Source: Gaeumannomyces sp. JS-464
Lineage: Eukaryota; Ascomycota; Sordariomycetes; Magnaporthales; Magnaporthaceae
Assembly (NCBI GenBank): GCA_002197995.1
Contig: NGZR01000007.1
Coordinates: forward strand, 144,399 to 208,398
DNA: 64,000 nt
Direction: 5' to 3'
This document shows, one piece after another, positions 1-12,320 of the stretch. The number at the start of each line of letters is the position of its first letter. Positions within the stretch are counted from its first letter, which is position 1. The translations under genes were made by a program, and so were the position numbers. The notes under the pieces were generated by a model. That model was not told the origin of the DNA, did not search any database, and saw only the letters and a list, made by a program, of their open reading frames with translations.

Positions 1-1289
1 TTCGGCTGGACGGCCAAGTTGATTCAACCGAGTGGCTTAGAAAACGTCGGTTATCTCCTCGATTTCTACCTCCCGAAAATAAAGAAAAGAAAAGAAAAGG
101 AACAAAAAGAGGCCGCGGAAGAGCATCTACCCTTTGTTCCATCCAATGGATACTGATATCTATTGCAGCAAACCTAGCCTCTCGCAGCATGCACAGCGGT
201 GGAGGAGTGATCTCGGGTGGGGGTGTTGGTCATGGATGCGAATGCAGGTGAAATTCGTCGAACGCCCCAAGCCAAAGAAATAACTCTGCGCTCAAGCCTG
301 CCGTGCGTGGCTTGTTTGGACTTGGGGTCGGTACCTGCCCAAGGCCGAGGTCACGCTCCTCGCCGACCAGTTGTTTTCTCGAAACATGTCCATGTCTAGC
401 TCGCTCTCTGAGCACAACGAACAGGACCGTGCTGTGCTCCTGTATTCTCAGCGGGTCCTTAGCAGCTCGCATCTGTGCCAGAGTCAGCCGGATTCGGGCA
501 GAGCTTGGGGAGGTGCTAGTGATGGTACCGAGAGCCGCTGCTGCTGCACGGCTAGGAAGGAGTCTGTCTGATGGGTCAGATACTGAGGACTCCAGAGGTG
601 TCATCCATGATCAAACATAGGTAGACTTGATTGATGGATGTCTGGCGGGCACTCCGATCATGTCCATTCCCCAGAGTGTCTCCTGCGTGACCGAGAGCCG
701 GCGTCGTGCAGGAAGCACAGCACAGACAGAGCACCAGACAGACAGCTCCTTGACGACTGTGGCTTCTGGTTTTGCCGCCAAATTTCGAGATGGGCCTGCA
801 CGTGGGGTGCTAACTTGAGGTCGTTATGCTGGCTGGGACCGACCCCTGCTGGGGGCCCGGCATGCGTCCGAAATGGAGGGAGGTTGCTGCACCTCGCCAG
901 ACACCGTCCCTCGAAGGGATCGGGCTGTGGGACCCCACTCCAGGGCAAGTTGCACCCAACCAGGAGGTGGGTGCTTGTTTTGTTGTTACCAAAATCAGCT
1001 CTGGCCCCAGTGCAGTGAAGCTCGTCCCAGCGAGCGAGCCCAGGGCACCGACTGACTAGCAGCACCACCTGGAATAATTCGCTGCACTCCTCGTCCCTTC
1101 AGCTCCTCTCCCCAAAACTCCAGTCCCAACCGCAGAGGAAGGGCGAGGCGAAGAGCACCCAACCCGACCGCCGCGCCGATGCTCTTGACGAGACGACGAT
1201 GCCATTCGTGATCCCGAGCTGCGCCAGCTTCGCCCCGTCCTGCTCGCCCGCCAACGGCTGCTGCCCGTGGGCCCGGCCCTGATCTCAAG
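1..1289. other. Intergenic / 5' region, no supported gene
   Basis: Short open frames occur on both strands, but none shows a recognisable domain, plausible splice structure or protein-like composition. The right part is presumably promoter and 5' leader of the gene that starts at 1290. Confidence 0.6.
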
Positions 1290-4200
1290 ATGCAGGCCGT
1301 CCCCAGTGTAAGTCGACTCGCGGTGGTGGCTTTGTCTGGTCGGGACGGCGTCACCACAAACACAATTCCGCCCGCCCAAGAAAGTTCCATGTGTAGTCCA
1401 GATCCAGGCCTCTCCTCTCTCCATTGCCCGCCCTTCGCCGAACTCTATCTTGGCTTTTTCGCCTCTTCCCAGCCATCATCCCTCGAGCAGACCGAACGAC
1501 GACCGAACACCGTGCAGGGAGGGCATCAGATGCGTCTGCCAAACCGATAGCCAGACGTAGACGTGCACCACGCATCCCTCGACACACGGAGGCGGCACGA
1601 CACACTGCTGCCCTCCCTACCGCACCAAATATTCTGCATGCACACCCTGCCACCGAGAACAACCGCAACATGTCCAGCGCCTAAAATTTACGACATCTCG
1701 AATTCCACGCATTTTTTTTGTCACCCTCTCTGCATATTGGACTGCTTGCCTGCCCACCATATAGCTTACATTTTTCCGAGATTCCTCTCTTCACACCCAC
1801 CGTTTGTGACTTGCCGTTTCTTACCTGATTTGCCTACAGATCGTCGGTACTAGCAGCGTCGTGGCCGCGGCGGCCGTGGGTCTGGTTTTTGCCCAACCCT
1901 CCCAGACGACGCAGTCGCGCTCATCATCGCCCAGGAGGAAGCTGGGCTCCGACCGCGATAGCTTCCGAGAACTTCCTGTGACGCTCTCCCGGCCAGCCAC
2001 GAGCATAGCCGGGAGCTCGACCGCAGCCAGCCACTCTCCCTCCGACACCTCGAAGCTTCCTCTCTCCCCGACTTCAGGCAACGCGACACGCCCCTCGCGT
2101 GGCAAACCACCCTCGACACATTCAACACAACTAACGCCGCCCAAGGTTGCGAGCAGGCGGCACTCGTTTGCTCGGCAGAGGGAAGGCCCTCCATCATCAA
2201 TAAGCGAGGACGTACGGGACTCGGTATCGTCCAATGGCTCGTGGATGCGTCGCCTGTCGATCCGGCCCCTCTCGCAGCACGGAAGCATAAGGTCGAGCGT
2301 TGGCCCCGACTCTTCGTCACTGAGTTTCTACCACGGATCGAACGCCCCAATCCTTCCGCCCATCCCTTCCACCCCGCCACGACAACTTCCTCCCAACAAG
2401 CTGGTAAAGCGAACCACGCCGGCCGGCCAGCCTACACCCTCTGGCAAGCTCTCAAGGCGAGGATCCCGCTCCCAGATCCCATCCCTGCGCAGACCTGCGA
2501 CCAGCCACCAGAGGTCTGCAACATTGCAGCAGGTGCAATATCAGAGCAGCCCTCACCCTGCTCTGCCGCCTACACAACCGAAATACTCACTCGACCAGCA
2601 GTCACGACCGACGACGCAAGCGACGCCGCAATTGGATGTCCCTGAGGAGAATCTGGAAAAGAGGAGGAGCTGGAGCTCGTTTTTCCATTTGCGGGTGGTC
2701 AGGTCCAGCTCGAGGAGCAAGTCTGGGCGCGGCAGCGAGGGGAGCCCAGGGCCCAGCCAATTACCCGCCAAGACGCTTGATGCACGCAAGGGGAGTGCGG
2801 GAATGCCTCGCGCCTACCTGGTCAATGCGTCGGTGATGTCGGGCATTGATGCTGATGTCGGTGGTGGCGGCGCTGCGAGCACTCGCTCGCCATCGGTGGC
2901 TCCACCCACAGCTCCACCCGCTACTGCAGCAGCTGCAGGCGGCCTGGAGAAGAAGGAGCAGCAGGCTGCTGGTGCGGAGATGACGCTGGGCGATTCCCCA
3001 GCCGCGGAGCCCAATAAGGCCGAGCAGGACGCGGCTTCGAAACGCGCGCGCCGATCGATTTCGATGCATTTCAGTTCCCCGACCGCTTGGATCGCGAGGA
3101 ACGGCAGCATACGACGCCAGAAGAGGGGCGCCGACGGCAAAAGTGGAGGCGTTCGGAACGTGTCAGCGCCTGCTGTTGGCGCCGCTTTGCCAATTGAGGC
3201 ACAGGCCGGGGTCAAGCAGGATTTGCAACACCTGTTTGCTCCGCCCATACTTGATAAGCGACAGGCCTCCTCGACCATGAACGTCTCGGCCGCACCACCC
3301 TCGTCCTCCTCCCGCCTCATCAATACCACCGCCACGCGCCAGCGCAACTCGTCCTCCCCACTCCCACCGCTCACCCGTCTCTCCAGCTTCAACGTCGACC
3401 TCTACCGCGCCGGCTCCTCTGCCTCGTCGGCTGCAGCGCCCCGGAGGCACGACTACCAGCTCCAGGCCAGCCCCTTCCCGGCCTCTCTTCCCGGCGGCTC
3501 GAGACCTTCTCACAGCCGTGATGTGTCCAACGAGCGCGCGTCTACGCTAGCAGGATCCGATCTGGACATGCGGTCCTTCATGTCGGGAGACGACGATGAC
3601 ACCGACTTCAAGAGCGACACCATGTACGAATCCATCCGCACCGGTGGCTCCGCTCGCGTGCGCAACGTCGACACGCCGCTCGAGTCAATGTTCGACGAGT
3701 CGCCGCCCAGCACCGCCGGAAACAGCAAGACCAAGCGTCTCTCGATCCAAGAGATCCTGGGTCGCACATGGGATGCAGACACCAAAATCATGGAGGAGGA
3801 CGAGAACTCTGCCACCCCCGTCCGCCACGCGGGCGTTTCCCATCGCGCACCCGTCAACTTTCGGCCCACCATTGTAGACGTCTCAGGCAAACGGGGCTTC
3901 GGTTATGAGAACTCAGCACCTGGGCTCTCACTGGCCACTCGTGACTTTGGCCGGTTATCCCTGGATGATGACGACGACTTCGACTGGGCTCGGGATGACG
4001 AGAATGGTCTCTGCAACCATCTCTCGCCGCCGTCTAGCTCCATCAACTCGAGGGGAGCCAGCCCCAGCCTGCGCCTTGCCCTGGCGAGCATCAGCGGAAA
4101 CGGCAGTCCCCGTTCGGCCACCAACGACACAACCAGCGAGCGTCCTCGTAGTAACGTGTTCGACTGGACAGAGCCCATCTGTCACGAGAGGGCCGATGTC

Positions 4201-5420
4201 GATGGACCCTCGCCGAGACCCAAAACTGTCCATGGAAAGCAAGAGATAGATGGCAGGAACGGCCGCGCGGCAAATCGCAAGGGGCCGACCGTCGCACACG
4301 TCCGCAGCCAGAGTGTTCCTGTCGTGCCTGATCCGCCCGAGACAACCACCAAGTCGAACCCCGCCAAGTTCCGCACCTGGGCCTCGGGCCTAAGAACGTG
4401 AGCGAGGACTGGGAGGAGGATTTCGAGTTTGATGAGGAGCCCGTCGCCCTGGCGGAGGGAAATGCTACTGGGAGCGGATTCTCCATGATTGTTCCCGCCT
4501 CTATTCAGGCAACCCAGCCCACAGTCAAGGCCCACTCAGGCCAGATCCGCGAGCTGTCGCTGCTTGTCAATGGCCTCAAGCGGCTCTGCCGCCACGGTCG
4601 GGATCTAGATCTTTTGAACGAGTCAGCAGAGCTGTGGAAAGAGGCCGAAGACATCATAAGATTAGCGTCCCCCGACGAAGACGAGGCCGCCAGCAGGGGC
4701 GATGCGGAGTCGGTCGACTTCGACCTGCCTGTCGTTAACGAGCGATATATGGACGAAGGTTTTGACGCGGCCTCTTTGAACTACTCGGAAGAGTCATTCG
4801 AGGTCCCCGAGCCTGGGATGTCCAAGATGGCTGTTGTTCGAGAGCGTCAGGTTGCTCGACGCCGCTCTGTCTTCCCGCCCGAGGACGACATCTTTGGCGG
4901 GTGGCCATCTCCTGAGGAGCACACGAAACCCGCCACTCCGCAGACCCCGAACCGGACCCGCCAGACCGACACGCCCGACAGCGCCGTCATCGCCTCTGTT
5001 ATTGAGGCCATGCAGCAACAGCAACAGCAGCAGCGTCGCTCCTCATCGGCCCCCATCAAAGGATTCCCAACCAAGACTCACTCGGACTCGAAGCTCTTCT
5101 TCGCCACGAACAGCCTACAAGAGCTGGTCAAGCAGGCCAATGTTCTGTTCCATGTCCTCTCGGATATTGTGCGCAAAGCCGAGCTCATAACACAGAGTCC
5201 CGCAATCACCCCCAAGCGTGAGCGGCACCTTAGGCGTGACGGCAGCCCAGCCTTCACGCGCGTCTTCACGGACCCGACGACAGCGCCGCCGAGCCCTCCA
5301 AAACGGTTGCTCAAGAGTAGCCACAGCAATAGCTCCGTCATCAGCGGGCGGCCCTCGGCCGAATCCCGCACTTCCACCAGCGGCCTTGGGCCGAGGTTGC
5401 ACATGATGACGGTCAGCTAA
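1290..5420 (+). CDS. Large Ser/Pro/Arg-rich protein of unknown function; one apparent single-base frame break
   Basis: I do not recognise a named family. The model is a 6-codon first exon (1290-1307), a 532-nt GT-AG intron (gtaagt donor, cctacag acceptor at 1839) and a long exon 1840-5420. The first exon is tentative; the first in-frame ATG of the long exon is at 2244. The first ~850 residues are low-complexity, rich in Ser, Pro and Arg, with blocks that look like phosphorylation sites. Around residue 860 is an acidic motif, SEDWEEDFEFDEE. It is followed by a helical segment (GQIRELSLLVNGLKRLCRHG), a Gln run near residue 1063 and a helix near 1097-1123 (SLQELVKQANVLFHVL). The frame changes at 4390-4392: the upstream frame meets TGA at 4399 just as the conserved-looking acidic block continues one frame over. 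Adding one base restores 1199 residues. I read this as a sequencing indel. A scaffold or cytokinesis/signalling role is only a guess. Confidence 0.7.
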
Positions 5421-7778
5421 CGAGGCGATGGAGCGTGCTGCCCGTCATGAGGCGAGAGTAGCAACTGAGACTCTTGCCGACAGCAGACGTTTCATAGGCC
5501 TCTAGCCACACATATACCCATAGCCGACACACTGGTCGAGCTCGAGCACTGAGAGCGGTCGTCAATTCCCCTCGCGCTCGCTGAGGGTTGAAAGGATGGA
5601 CGGACACGGCCTGGCAGATGGCACCCAACTTTGGGGCAACGAGCTCAAGTGGCGACTCGCGTTTGCCTTCCTGCCATCCTGTCTGTATATGTACCAATAT
5701 CCTCCCAGGTACAATATTTAAAAAGCAAAAAATCCTTGGGGGTATCGTTTTCCGTTTTTCTTTGGTTTTTGTCTTTGGCGTTTGTTTCCTTTTCTTTTGG
5801 TCTTTCCTCTGTCGGCCGGTTGCATAAAGGGAGTGGTCATCTTTCACAAGCCATTATTCCTCTCATGCCCTCGCGAATATCTCCCGTAATACCTGCTTTC
5901 CTTCAAGCCCTGGCGGTACGGTTTTGAGATGGCCACTTGGCCGCATCCTTTTGTCTTGTTTTCCACTTGGCGTCTGCTTGTTTTGCATGGCATTTTGCTT
6001 TGATTGGGCGATCCAGGTTCTTGGACTTCAAAAACAGGGGATCTTCTCGAGCCACTTTTTTTTTTTCTCTTAATTCTTCTTTCATATGTTTTTCCTTTCT
6101 CGTCTTCCTCTCGCGTCAATGGTTATACAAAAAAGGAGGGATAGGTACGACAACGAAGGGAATGGCTGAAAGAATGATAAATATGTCGGGGCCGGACAGC
6201 GGTCGAGGCTAATCGGCGAGGAGGAATGTCGCACAGCAGACAGGGAAAGATTAGAGCATGTCAGACGGGCCGATAGAGCCGACCGGACGAGCCGCGCCGT
6301 GGCGTCACCGACACTAGACCGGGACGGCACCGAGGCGGCACGAATGATGCCGACCAATCGGAGATTGGGGCGGGCCCGACGGCGACGGTGCGTCCCAATG
6401 ATACGGGGCTAATGGTCACCGGAGCCTCGAGAAGACGATTATGGTCATGTATAAGCATGGAGGCTTGGGAACTCTCTTCTGCATGCTGCGTCATGTCATG
6501 AGTATGCATTGTATAGAGTTGATGACGACGAAATCAGCAATCCAGAGACATCATTACTTACGAGAGCATCGCCTTGTGACGTGTGTGTTGGGAGATGCAT
6601 ACCGTCTTGTACGCACTTTATGCAGCCTAGGTATCGGACAACCAGGCGGTGTGGTGTGAAAGCCGTAGTCACAGCTTCTCGATAAAGGATCCTGGAAGGA
6701 GTCGATGGGAATCGGATGGGTGAATAATGAAGACACTAGAGGTGCGGTTCATTTAAGCGCAGCCCAACAGACGAGGAGCCGAGATTGTGAAGCGGAAGCC
6801 TGCACATTGGAAGTTTAAAGTGTAGCGAAGCTCGCACAGGGCTTCTAGAACGACAGGGGCTTTGGAAATGTGTAAAATGTGACTCGGGAGGAAAATGAAT
6901 CAGGCGAAGCAATGGAAGGGAATAAGGACTTGGAAGTCAATTGGGATGTGAGCATTGCGGCAGCTTCACTACTGTGATATCGGATGCCATCACACAGACG
7001 GCACACTTGGTGCAGAGGGCATCCATGCTCCTAAATACCTAGGAACCGACACCAGCCAGACTTGCATTGTGCAACGTCGAGGTGCATGCCTGCCTGCAGG
7101 TCAACCCAGCCTCCTCTTGTGCCAGCCCATCAGACGCTTTTCCTTCGTCCAATGCACCCCAACACCAGCCTCCTCGTTCCGGTCGAACCGGAGATGCAGT
7201 GTCGTCGCCGCCTGCAGTGCCTGCCTGGCCTTTCGGCTGCAACCTCCGGGCGGACGCATGCTAGTCGACGCCTAGGGTCTGCTTACCTAACGAGTATTGA
7301 TGCGTTGATGCCTATCGCAATTGGACGGACGGCAGAACGCACGAGCCGCAAGCTCGACCTGCTCCGTCGCTGGCCTCGTCTCCCGGCGCAGAGGCGGCAG
7401 CGGATTGGCCAGGACGCAGCTTTCTAGCAGCCTAGACCCAGCGCGCAGCACGGACCATCGCGACATGGGCCCATGTAAACAAGGGGATCGGCCGACCAAC
7501 CTAGCATCAGCCAGGCAAGCGGCTTCCACTTTGGAAAGGGCCCGGCCAGTGGACTGGGCAGGCGGCGGTGAGCAGCAAATTTCCCACGGCCGAAAATCAA
7601 CAAATCCCCTTTTGACACTCCCCACACAAAACTCCACCACCACCCGCTCAAGAACTTCACAGCAAACCGCAAACACCACCACATCTTCCTCGCTCTCCAC
7701 CCAACGTCCTTTTTGCCTCGCTCCATTCTTGCAACCACGCACACACACCCGTCAGCTTTTACCCAGACAGTAGCCAAA
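5421..7778. other. Intergenic: 3' region of the upstream gene and beta-tubulin promoter
   Basis: No gene is supported in these 2.4 kb. There is an 11-base T run at 6056-6066. The last ~150 bases before 7779 are CA/CT-rich, as in strongly expressed fungal promoters and leaders, and the start codon sits in a good context (gccaaaATG). Confidence 0.6.
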
Positions 7779-9723
7779 ATGCGCGAGATTGTAAGTCATG
7801 ATGTCCTCTCTGGCCGCAGCTGATCCAGCACCACGGGGACGCGTTTGTTCCTCGGTGCTCGGTGGTGAACCCCACCATCCAGCATCATTGGCCGCGTCTC
7901 CGAAAGTGTCTGGCCTGCCCGGCGGCCCGACACGCCTCGCCATCGAAATAGTCCCAGAAGCTGACTATCGTCTTTTGTTCTCAACTGCAGGTTCACCTCC
8001 AGACCGGCCAGTGCGTGAGTAACAATCCATCCACTCCTCAACTCGCGGCAAACGGCGAGGATGCTAACGATCATTTTCTCAGGGTAACCAAATCGGTGCT
8101 GCCTTCTGGTATGAAAACCACGGCGCGCCACGGCTCGCCACCCATCACGGTCGACATCGCCCATCATCGATACTGACTTCTTCTACAGGCAGACCATCTC
8201 TAGCGAGCACGGTCTCGACAGCAATGGCGTGTATGTATTCTGCCCTGCGTGACACTCAACCCGCTGTCCATTCACCGCTCTGACATCTTGACACAGCTAC
8301 AACGGTACCTCGGAGCTCCAGCTCGAGCGCATGAGCGTCTACTTCAACGAGGTATGCAGATAGACCCCACGTCATCGCCTTTGTCTGGCAATGGCCGTCT
8401 CTATATTCGCAGCCCCACGTCCTGTCTTCTGACATGGTCAACTCTACCCTCTAGGCCTCCGGCAACAAGCATGTCCCTCGTGCCGTCCTGGTCGATCTCG
8501 AGCCCGGCACCATGGACGCTGTCCGCGCCGGTCCCTTCGGCCAGCTGTTCCGCCCCGACAACTTCGTTTTCGGCCAGTCCGGTGCTGGCAACAACTGGGC
8601 CAAGGGTCACTACACTGAGGGTGCTGAGCTGGTTGACCAGGTTCTCGATGTCGTCCGCCGCGAGGCTGAGGGCTGCGACTGCCTGCAGGGTTTCCAGATC
8701 ACCCACTCGCTGGGTGGTGGTACCGGTGCCGGCATGGGTACCCTCCTGATCTCCAAGATCCGTGAGGAGTTCCCCGACCGCATGATGGCTACCTTCTCGG
8801 TCGTGCCGTCGCCCAAGGTCTCGGACACCGTCGTCGAGCCCTACAACGCCACCCTCTCGGTCCACCAGCTGGTCGAGAACTCGGACGAGACCTTCTGCAT
8901 TGACAACGAGGCTCTGTACGACATCTGCATGCGCACCCTGAAGCTGTCGAACCCCTCGTACGGCGACCTGAACTACCTCGTTTCGGCCGTCATGTCGGGC
9001 GTCACCACCTGCCTGCGTTTCCCCGGCCAGCTGAACTCTGACCTGCGCAAGCTCGCTGTCAACATGGTTCCCTTCCCCCGTCTGCACTTCTTCATGGTCG
9101 GCTTCGCTCCCCTGACCAGCCGCGGCGCCCACTCGTTCCGCGCCGTCACCGTGCCGGAGTTGACCCAGCAGATGTTCGACCCCAAGAACATGATGGCTGC
9201 GTCGGACTTCCGCAACGGTCGCTACCTGACCTGCTCTGCCATCTTGTAAGTGCTACAGCCATGAATGTGGCATCTTTCCCTGCACCCAAGCGGACCGTGA
9301 CTAACCACCTCGTTTGTGCCAAATAATAGCCGCGGTAAGGTCTCCATGAAGGAGGTCGAGGACCAGATGCGCAACGTGCAGAACAAGAACTCGTCGTACT
9401 TCGTCGAGTGGATCCCCAACAACATCCAGACCGCCCTCTGCTCCATCCCTCCCCGGGGCCTGAAGATGTCGTCGACCTTCATCGGCAACTCGACCGCCAT
9501 CCAGGAGCTCTTCAAGCGTGTTGGCGAGCAGTTCACTGCCATGTTCAGGCGCAAGGCTTTCCTTCACTGGTACACTGGTGAGGGTATGGACGAGATGGAG
9601 TTCACTGAGGCTGAGTCCAACATGAACGATCTGGTCTCGGAGTACCAGCAGTACCAGGATGCTGGTGTCGACGAGGAGGAGTACGATGAGGAGGAGGAGG
9701 CCCCTCTCGAGGCCGAGGAGTAA
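7779..9723 (+). CDS. Beta-tubulin
   Basis: Beta-tubulin pairs with alpha-tubulin to form microtubules for mitosis, nuclear migration and transport. Exons: 7779-7790, 7991-8014, 8083-8108, 8189-8230, 8297-8351, 8455-9245 and 9330-9723. Together they encode exactly 447 residues, the usual fungal length, with no frame break. Visible features are the MREIVHLQTG start (also the tubulin autoregulation motif), the GTP-binding loop GGGTGAGMG and an acidic tail ending [15 protein letters not shown]. The five small 5' exons (12, 24, 26, 42 and 55 nt) are typical of ascomycete beta-tubulins. Residues linked to benzimidazole resistance are all of the sensitive type: His6, Tyr50, Phe167, Glu198 and Phe200. 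Third codon positions are strongly C-biased, which suggests high expression. The 3' end converges on the splicing-factor gene. Confidence 0.98.
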
Positions 9724-10217
9724 ACGGTCGCCTGATTGGTTCTTTCCAGCCCACCTCGCGCCTCCGGTCATCGGACAGCACTTACGGAGTAGATTTACTT
9801 GGCATATGTCGCTCCTGGGCGTCATGCCACATGGATGTGTCGAAACAACTTGTTAGCCACAGTGCCTCGAGGCGTATGGTACACAGCCGCACTACAGTCT
9901 AATTTGGGCGAGCTGGCGGGTATTGGAGGATCGGCTGGTTGAGAGAAGAGAGGGGCAACGTGCTTTGGACGCTGTTGTTCCTGTTTGTAGTTGACCCTTT
10001 TACATTAGCCACTTTTATTGTGCAGAAAATCAGAGATATTCTCTTCTGAGGTCAAGACGCTTGTTCTCTGGCTTGCAGTTTTGACGTGAAGTGATGTCTA
10101 TCTATCCAATGGGGTATCATGAAGAAAAGAAGCAACTGTAAACAGAAGAGACAGGCTGAGAGCTATCCTAGACGCAGAAATCTCCCTGTCCGATACATAA
10201 GGGTGAGGGAAGATGGC
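9724..10217. other. Convergent 3' intergenic region
   Basis: This is the shared 3' space of beta-tubulin (+) and the CWC16-family gene (-). It is AT-richer than the flanking exons and no gene is seen. Confidence 0.6.
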
Positions 10218-11488
10218 CTAATCGGAATCATAGCTAACCAACCCAGCCACGGGAGCTTGAACTTCGGGTATTCCTGAATCCGGCGGTTCTTCTGGAGTAG
10301 GCGATGGGTTCGGCGTCTCGCCCGTTGCGTCTTCTTCCCGCTTGCGCTTTCGCTTGAGGCCGGGAAGCGCAATGGGGCGCTGAGGGGACTCCCTACTCCA
10401 ACCTTCTAGAAAAGGATCCTTTGTTTTCCTCGTATTCCTCCCGATCTCTTCTATCAGGCCTTCCCTTGTCTTCTCCTTCTTGACTGCCGATTTCGACTTC
10501 TTGCTCCGCCCGAGGGGATCTCCCGATAGGCCGGGGCTCGACCCCGCCGTCCCGAGTATCTTGACGTTATCCCCGCTTGTCTTAGCACCATCGTCCCTTC
10601 TATGACCGGGGGCAAAAAGTGGCTTCGTCAGGGCCCTGTCGGCACTGGAGTCGGCAGCACTGCCGCCGCCGCCGCCCTCGCCCGCCGCGACGTGGCCAAA
10701 GTCGACCAGCGCGGCCCTGGCGCGGTCGACGGCGAGGTCTGGACCCAGCACGACTGCGTCGCCCAGGCCCAGGCGGTCCTTGACGTCGGCGTCGGCGGCG
10801 GCGGCCCTCTCGCGCTCCTTGCGGCCTGCCCGGAAGCCCGGCGCAGCAGCGCGTTGCGCTCGTAAGGGTCGTCCCACCCGAGCCGGTCCGACTCCGCCGC
10901 CAGCTCCTCGACGCGCGTCGCGGCGCGGGCCAGCGCGGCGCGGTCCGCGATGGTCTTTTCCAGGTGCGCGAAGGCGGCCTCGCGGTCCTCTTGCCTGTTG
11001 CTGCTGCTGCTGGCGGCTGAGGAGGAGGCTGCCCGCCGCCGCCGCCGAGGCCGCGCGACGCCAGGTTGGCGAGGCTGGCACGCTTCAGGGCCGCTGCCGA
11101 CACCAGGTCCTCCTCGTCGGCAGAGTGGTGCAGCAGCCCCGGCTCGCGCCTGCGGCCGCCGCGCTCGACGACGTACTCGGTGTTGGCCGGGTCGGTGCGG
11201 ACCTCGAGCTCGCCGCCGCAGTCGGCGTGGCGGAAGGTGAAGGAGAAGACCGGGGTCGAGTGGTAGGACCCGACGCGGCGCTTGGCAGCGTTGAAGCGCA
11301 CGCCCTGGCCGATGACGGTCGGGCGCGCGCAGGTGCCGCACCAGACCGGGAACGGCATCTCGAACCGGACCGTCTGGGGCGCGGCCGACGAGCCCGGGGG
11401 CCGCCGCTTGTTGTGCAGGCGGTTGCCCGACGTCACGGTGCTCCTCGACGTCGGGCGGGACGTACCGGCCCATGTTGAAGCCCTGCAT
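10218..11488 (-). CDS. CWC16-family splicing factor (Saf4/CCDC130-like), with three apparent frame breaks
   Basis: CWC16 proteins (Yju2/CCDC94 and Saf4/CCDC130) associate with the spliceosome around the catalytic steps. The start MQGFNMGRYVPPD is typical of the fungal CCDC130-type branch. It is followed by RFEMPFPVWCGTC and later FRHADCGGELEVRTDP, which carry the Cys pairs of the family's zinc-binding domain. Between them lies GQGVRFNAAKRRVG. A coiled region (EDREAAFAHLEKTIADR) follows, then a Lys/Arg-rich tail ending SYDSD-stop. The gene has no visible intron, but the family sequence runs through three frames. One base is extra near 11442-11446. One base is missing inside a GCT/GCC repeat at about 10998-11040, and another at about 10830-10862. 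The changes lie in GC-rich or repetitive tracts too close together for introns, so I favour sequencing indels over a pseudogene. On this strand a 16-base A run (plus-strand T run 11502-11517) lies 13 bases upstream of the ATG. Confidence 0.85.
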
Positions 11489-12320
11489 TTTGGCGGCGGG
11501 CTTTTTTTTTTTTTTTTCGGGTTTGTTTTTACTCGGCCCTTGATTGGCCGGCTGGCTGAGAACAAAAGCTGTCTGATGCGCAGGTATGGAGGAACTTCGA
11601 TATTGAAGTCTGTGGATGCGCCAGAATTGGATGCTCTGGCCGTAGAAGTTTGGTTGGCGTGCTGTGGGGGCGACCCTTCCACGCCATTCGTGAAACTTTA
11701 CAGCGGCGTCGGTCGCCGCAAAGGCCAACAACACTGCCGTTGAGCCGCACTCTGGATGTTGTCGAGGCTCGCCGCCAGACACTTGATGTCGCCAAGGTGA
11801 AGGTATCACGACGATAATAGCCAAGCTCCTGCTGCCCAGGAAATATCTATCGAATTACTTGGAATATGCAGAAACGACGGCCCACCCAACCGACGACCTC
11901 CAGCCAGGATCTTGCCCTGCGATCGCCATCTCCACGTGCACAATGCCAGCCACGCCGCGAAAGTCTTGATTGGTCTCGCCTGGAGCCTTGATATGGCTGG
12001 CGAGCGGCTGCACCGCACTTTCTTGGTGAGGTGTCTGGGAACCCTCGTCACTTCTCGGATGAGCTGGCACCTGCCTTGACAGGTATCATCAAAAGTGGTC
12101 ATCCATCACTTACAAACACAACATGCACTACTTCTTTTCCTGGCGGCGCCCGAGCAAGGCTCTTCATCCCGTTTATCTTTTCTCAACTCCAAAAGACTGC
12201 TTGGGAAGCACGATACCATGATACATCGGCAGACAGCTCACATATTACTTATTCTTAACATCTAATCACTCGCTTCCAATATCTGACATCCATCCAAGGT
12301 CTACCGAACACATCTACACC
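11489..12320. other. Divergent promoter region
   Basis: This is the shared upstream region of the CWC16-family gene (-) and the ubiquitin-like protein gene (+). It contains an ATTGG (inverted CCAAT) box near 11535 and the T16 tract next to the CWC16 start. No gene is supported. Confidence 0.6.
11502..11517. repeat. 16-base poly(dT) tract (poly-A on the CWC16 sense strand)
   Basis: This is an uninterrupted run of 16 T on the plus strand. On the minus strand it is an A16 tract starting 13 bases before the CWC16 ATG, so it probably lies in the 5' leader or core promoter. Confidence 0.9.

Noticed and set aside
4390..4420. Programmed ribosomal frameshift in the Ser/Pro-rich protein gene
   Set aside because: There is no slippery heptamer at the junction, and the same kind of one-base break recurs in many unrelated genes here, so a sequence error is simpler.
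8401..9132. 243-codon minus-strand open frame inside beta-tubulin
   Set aside because: It is an antisense shadow caused by the strong C/G third-position bias of the tubulin exon.
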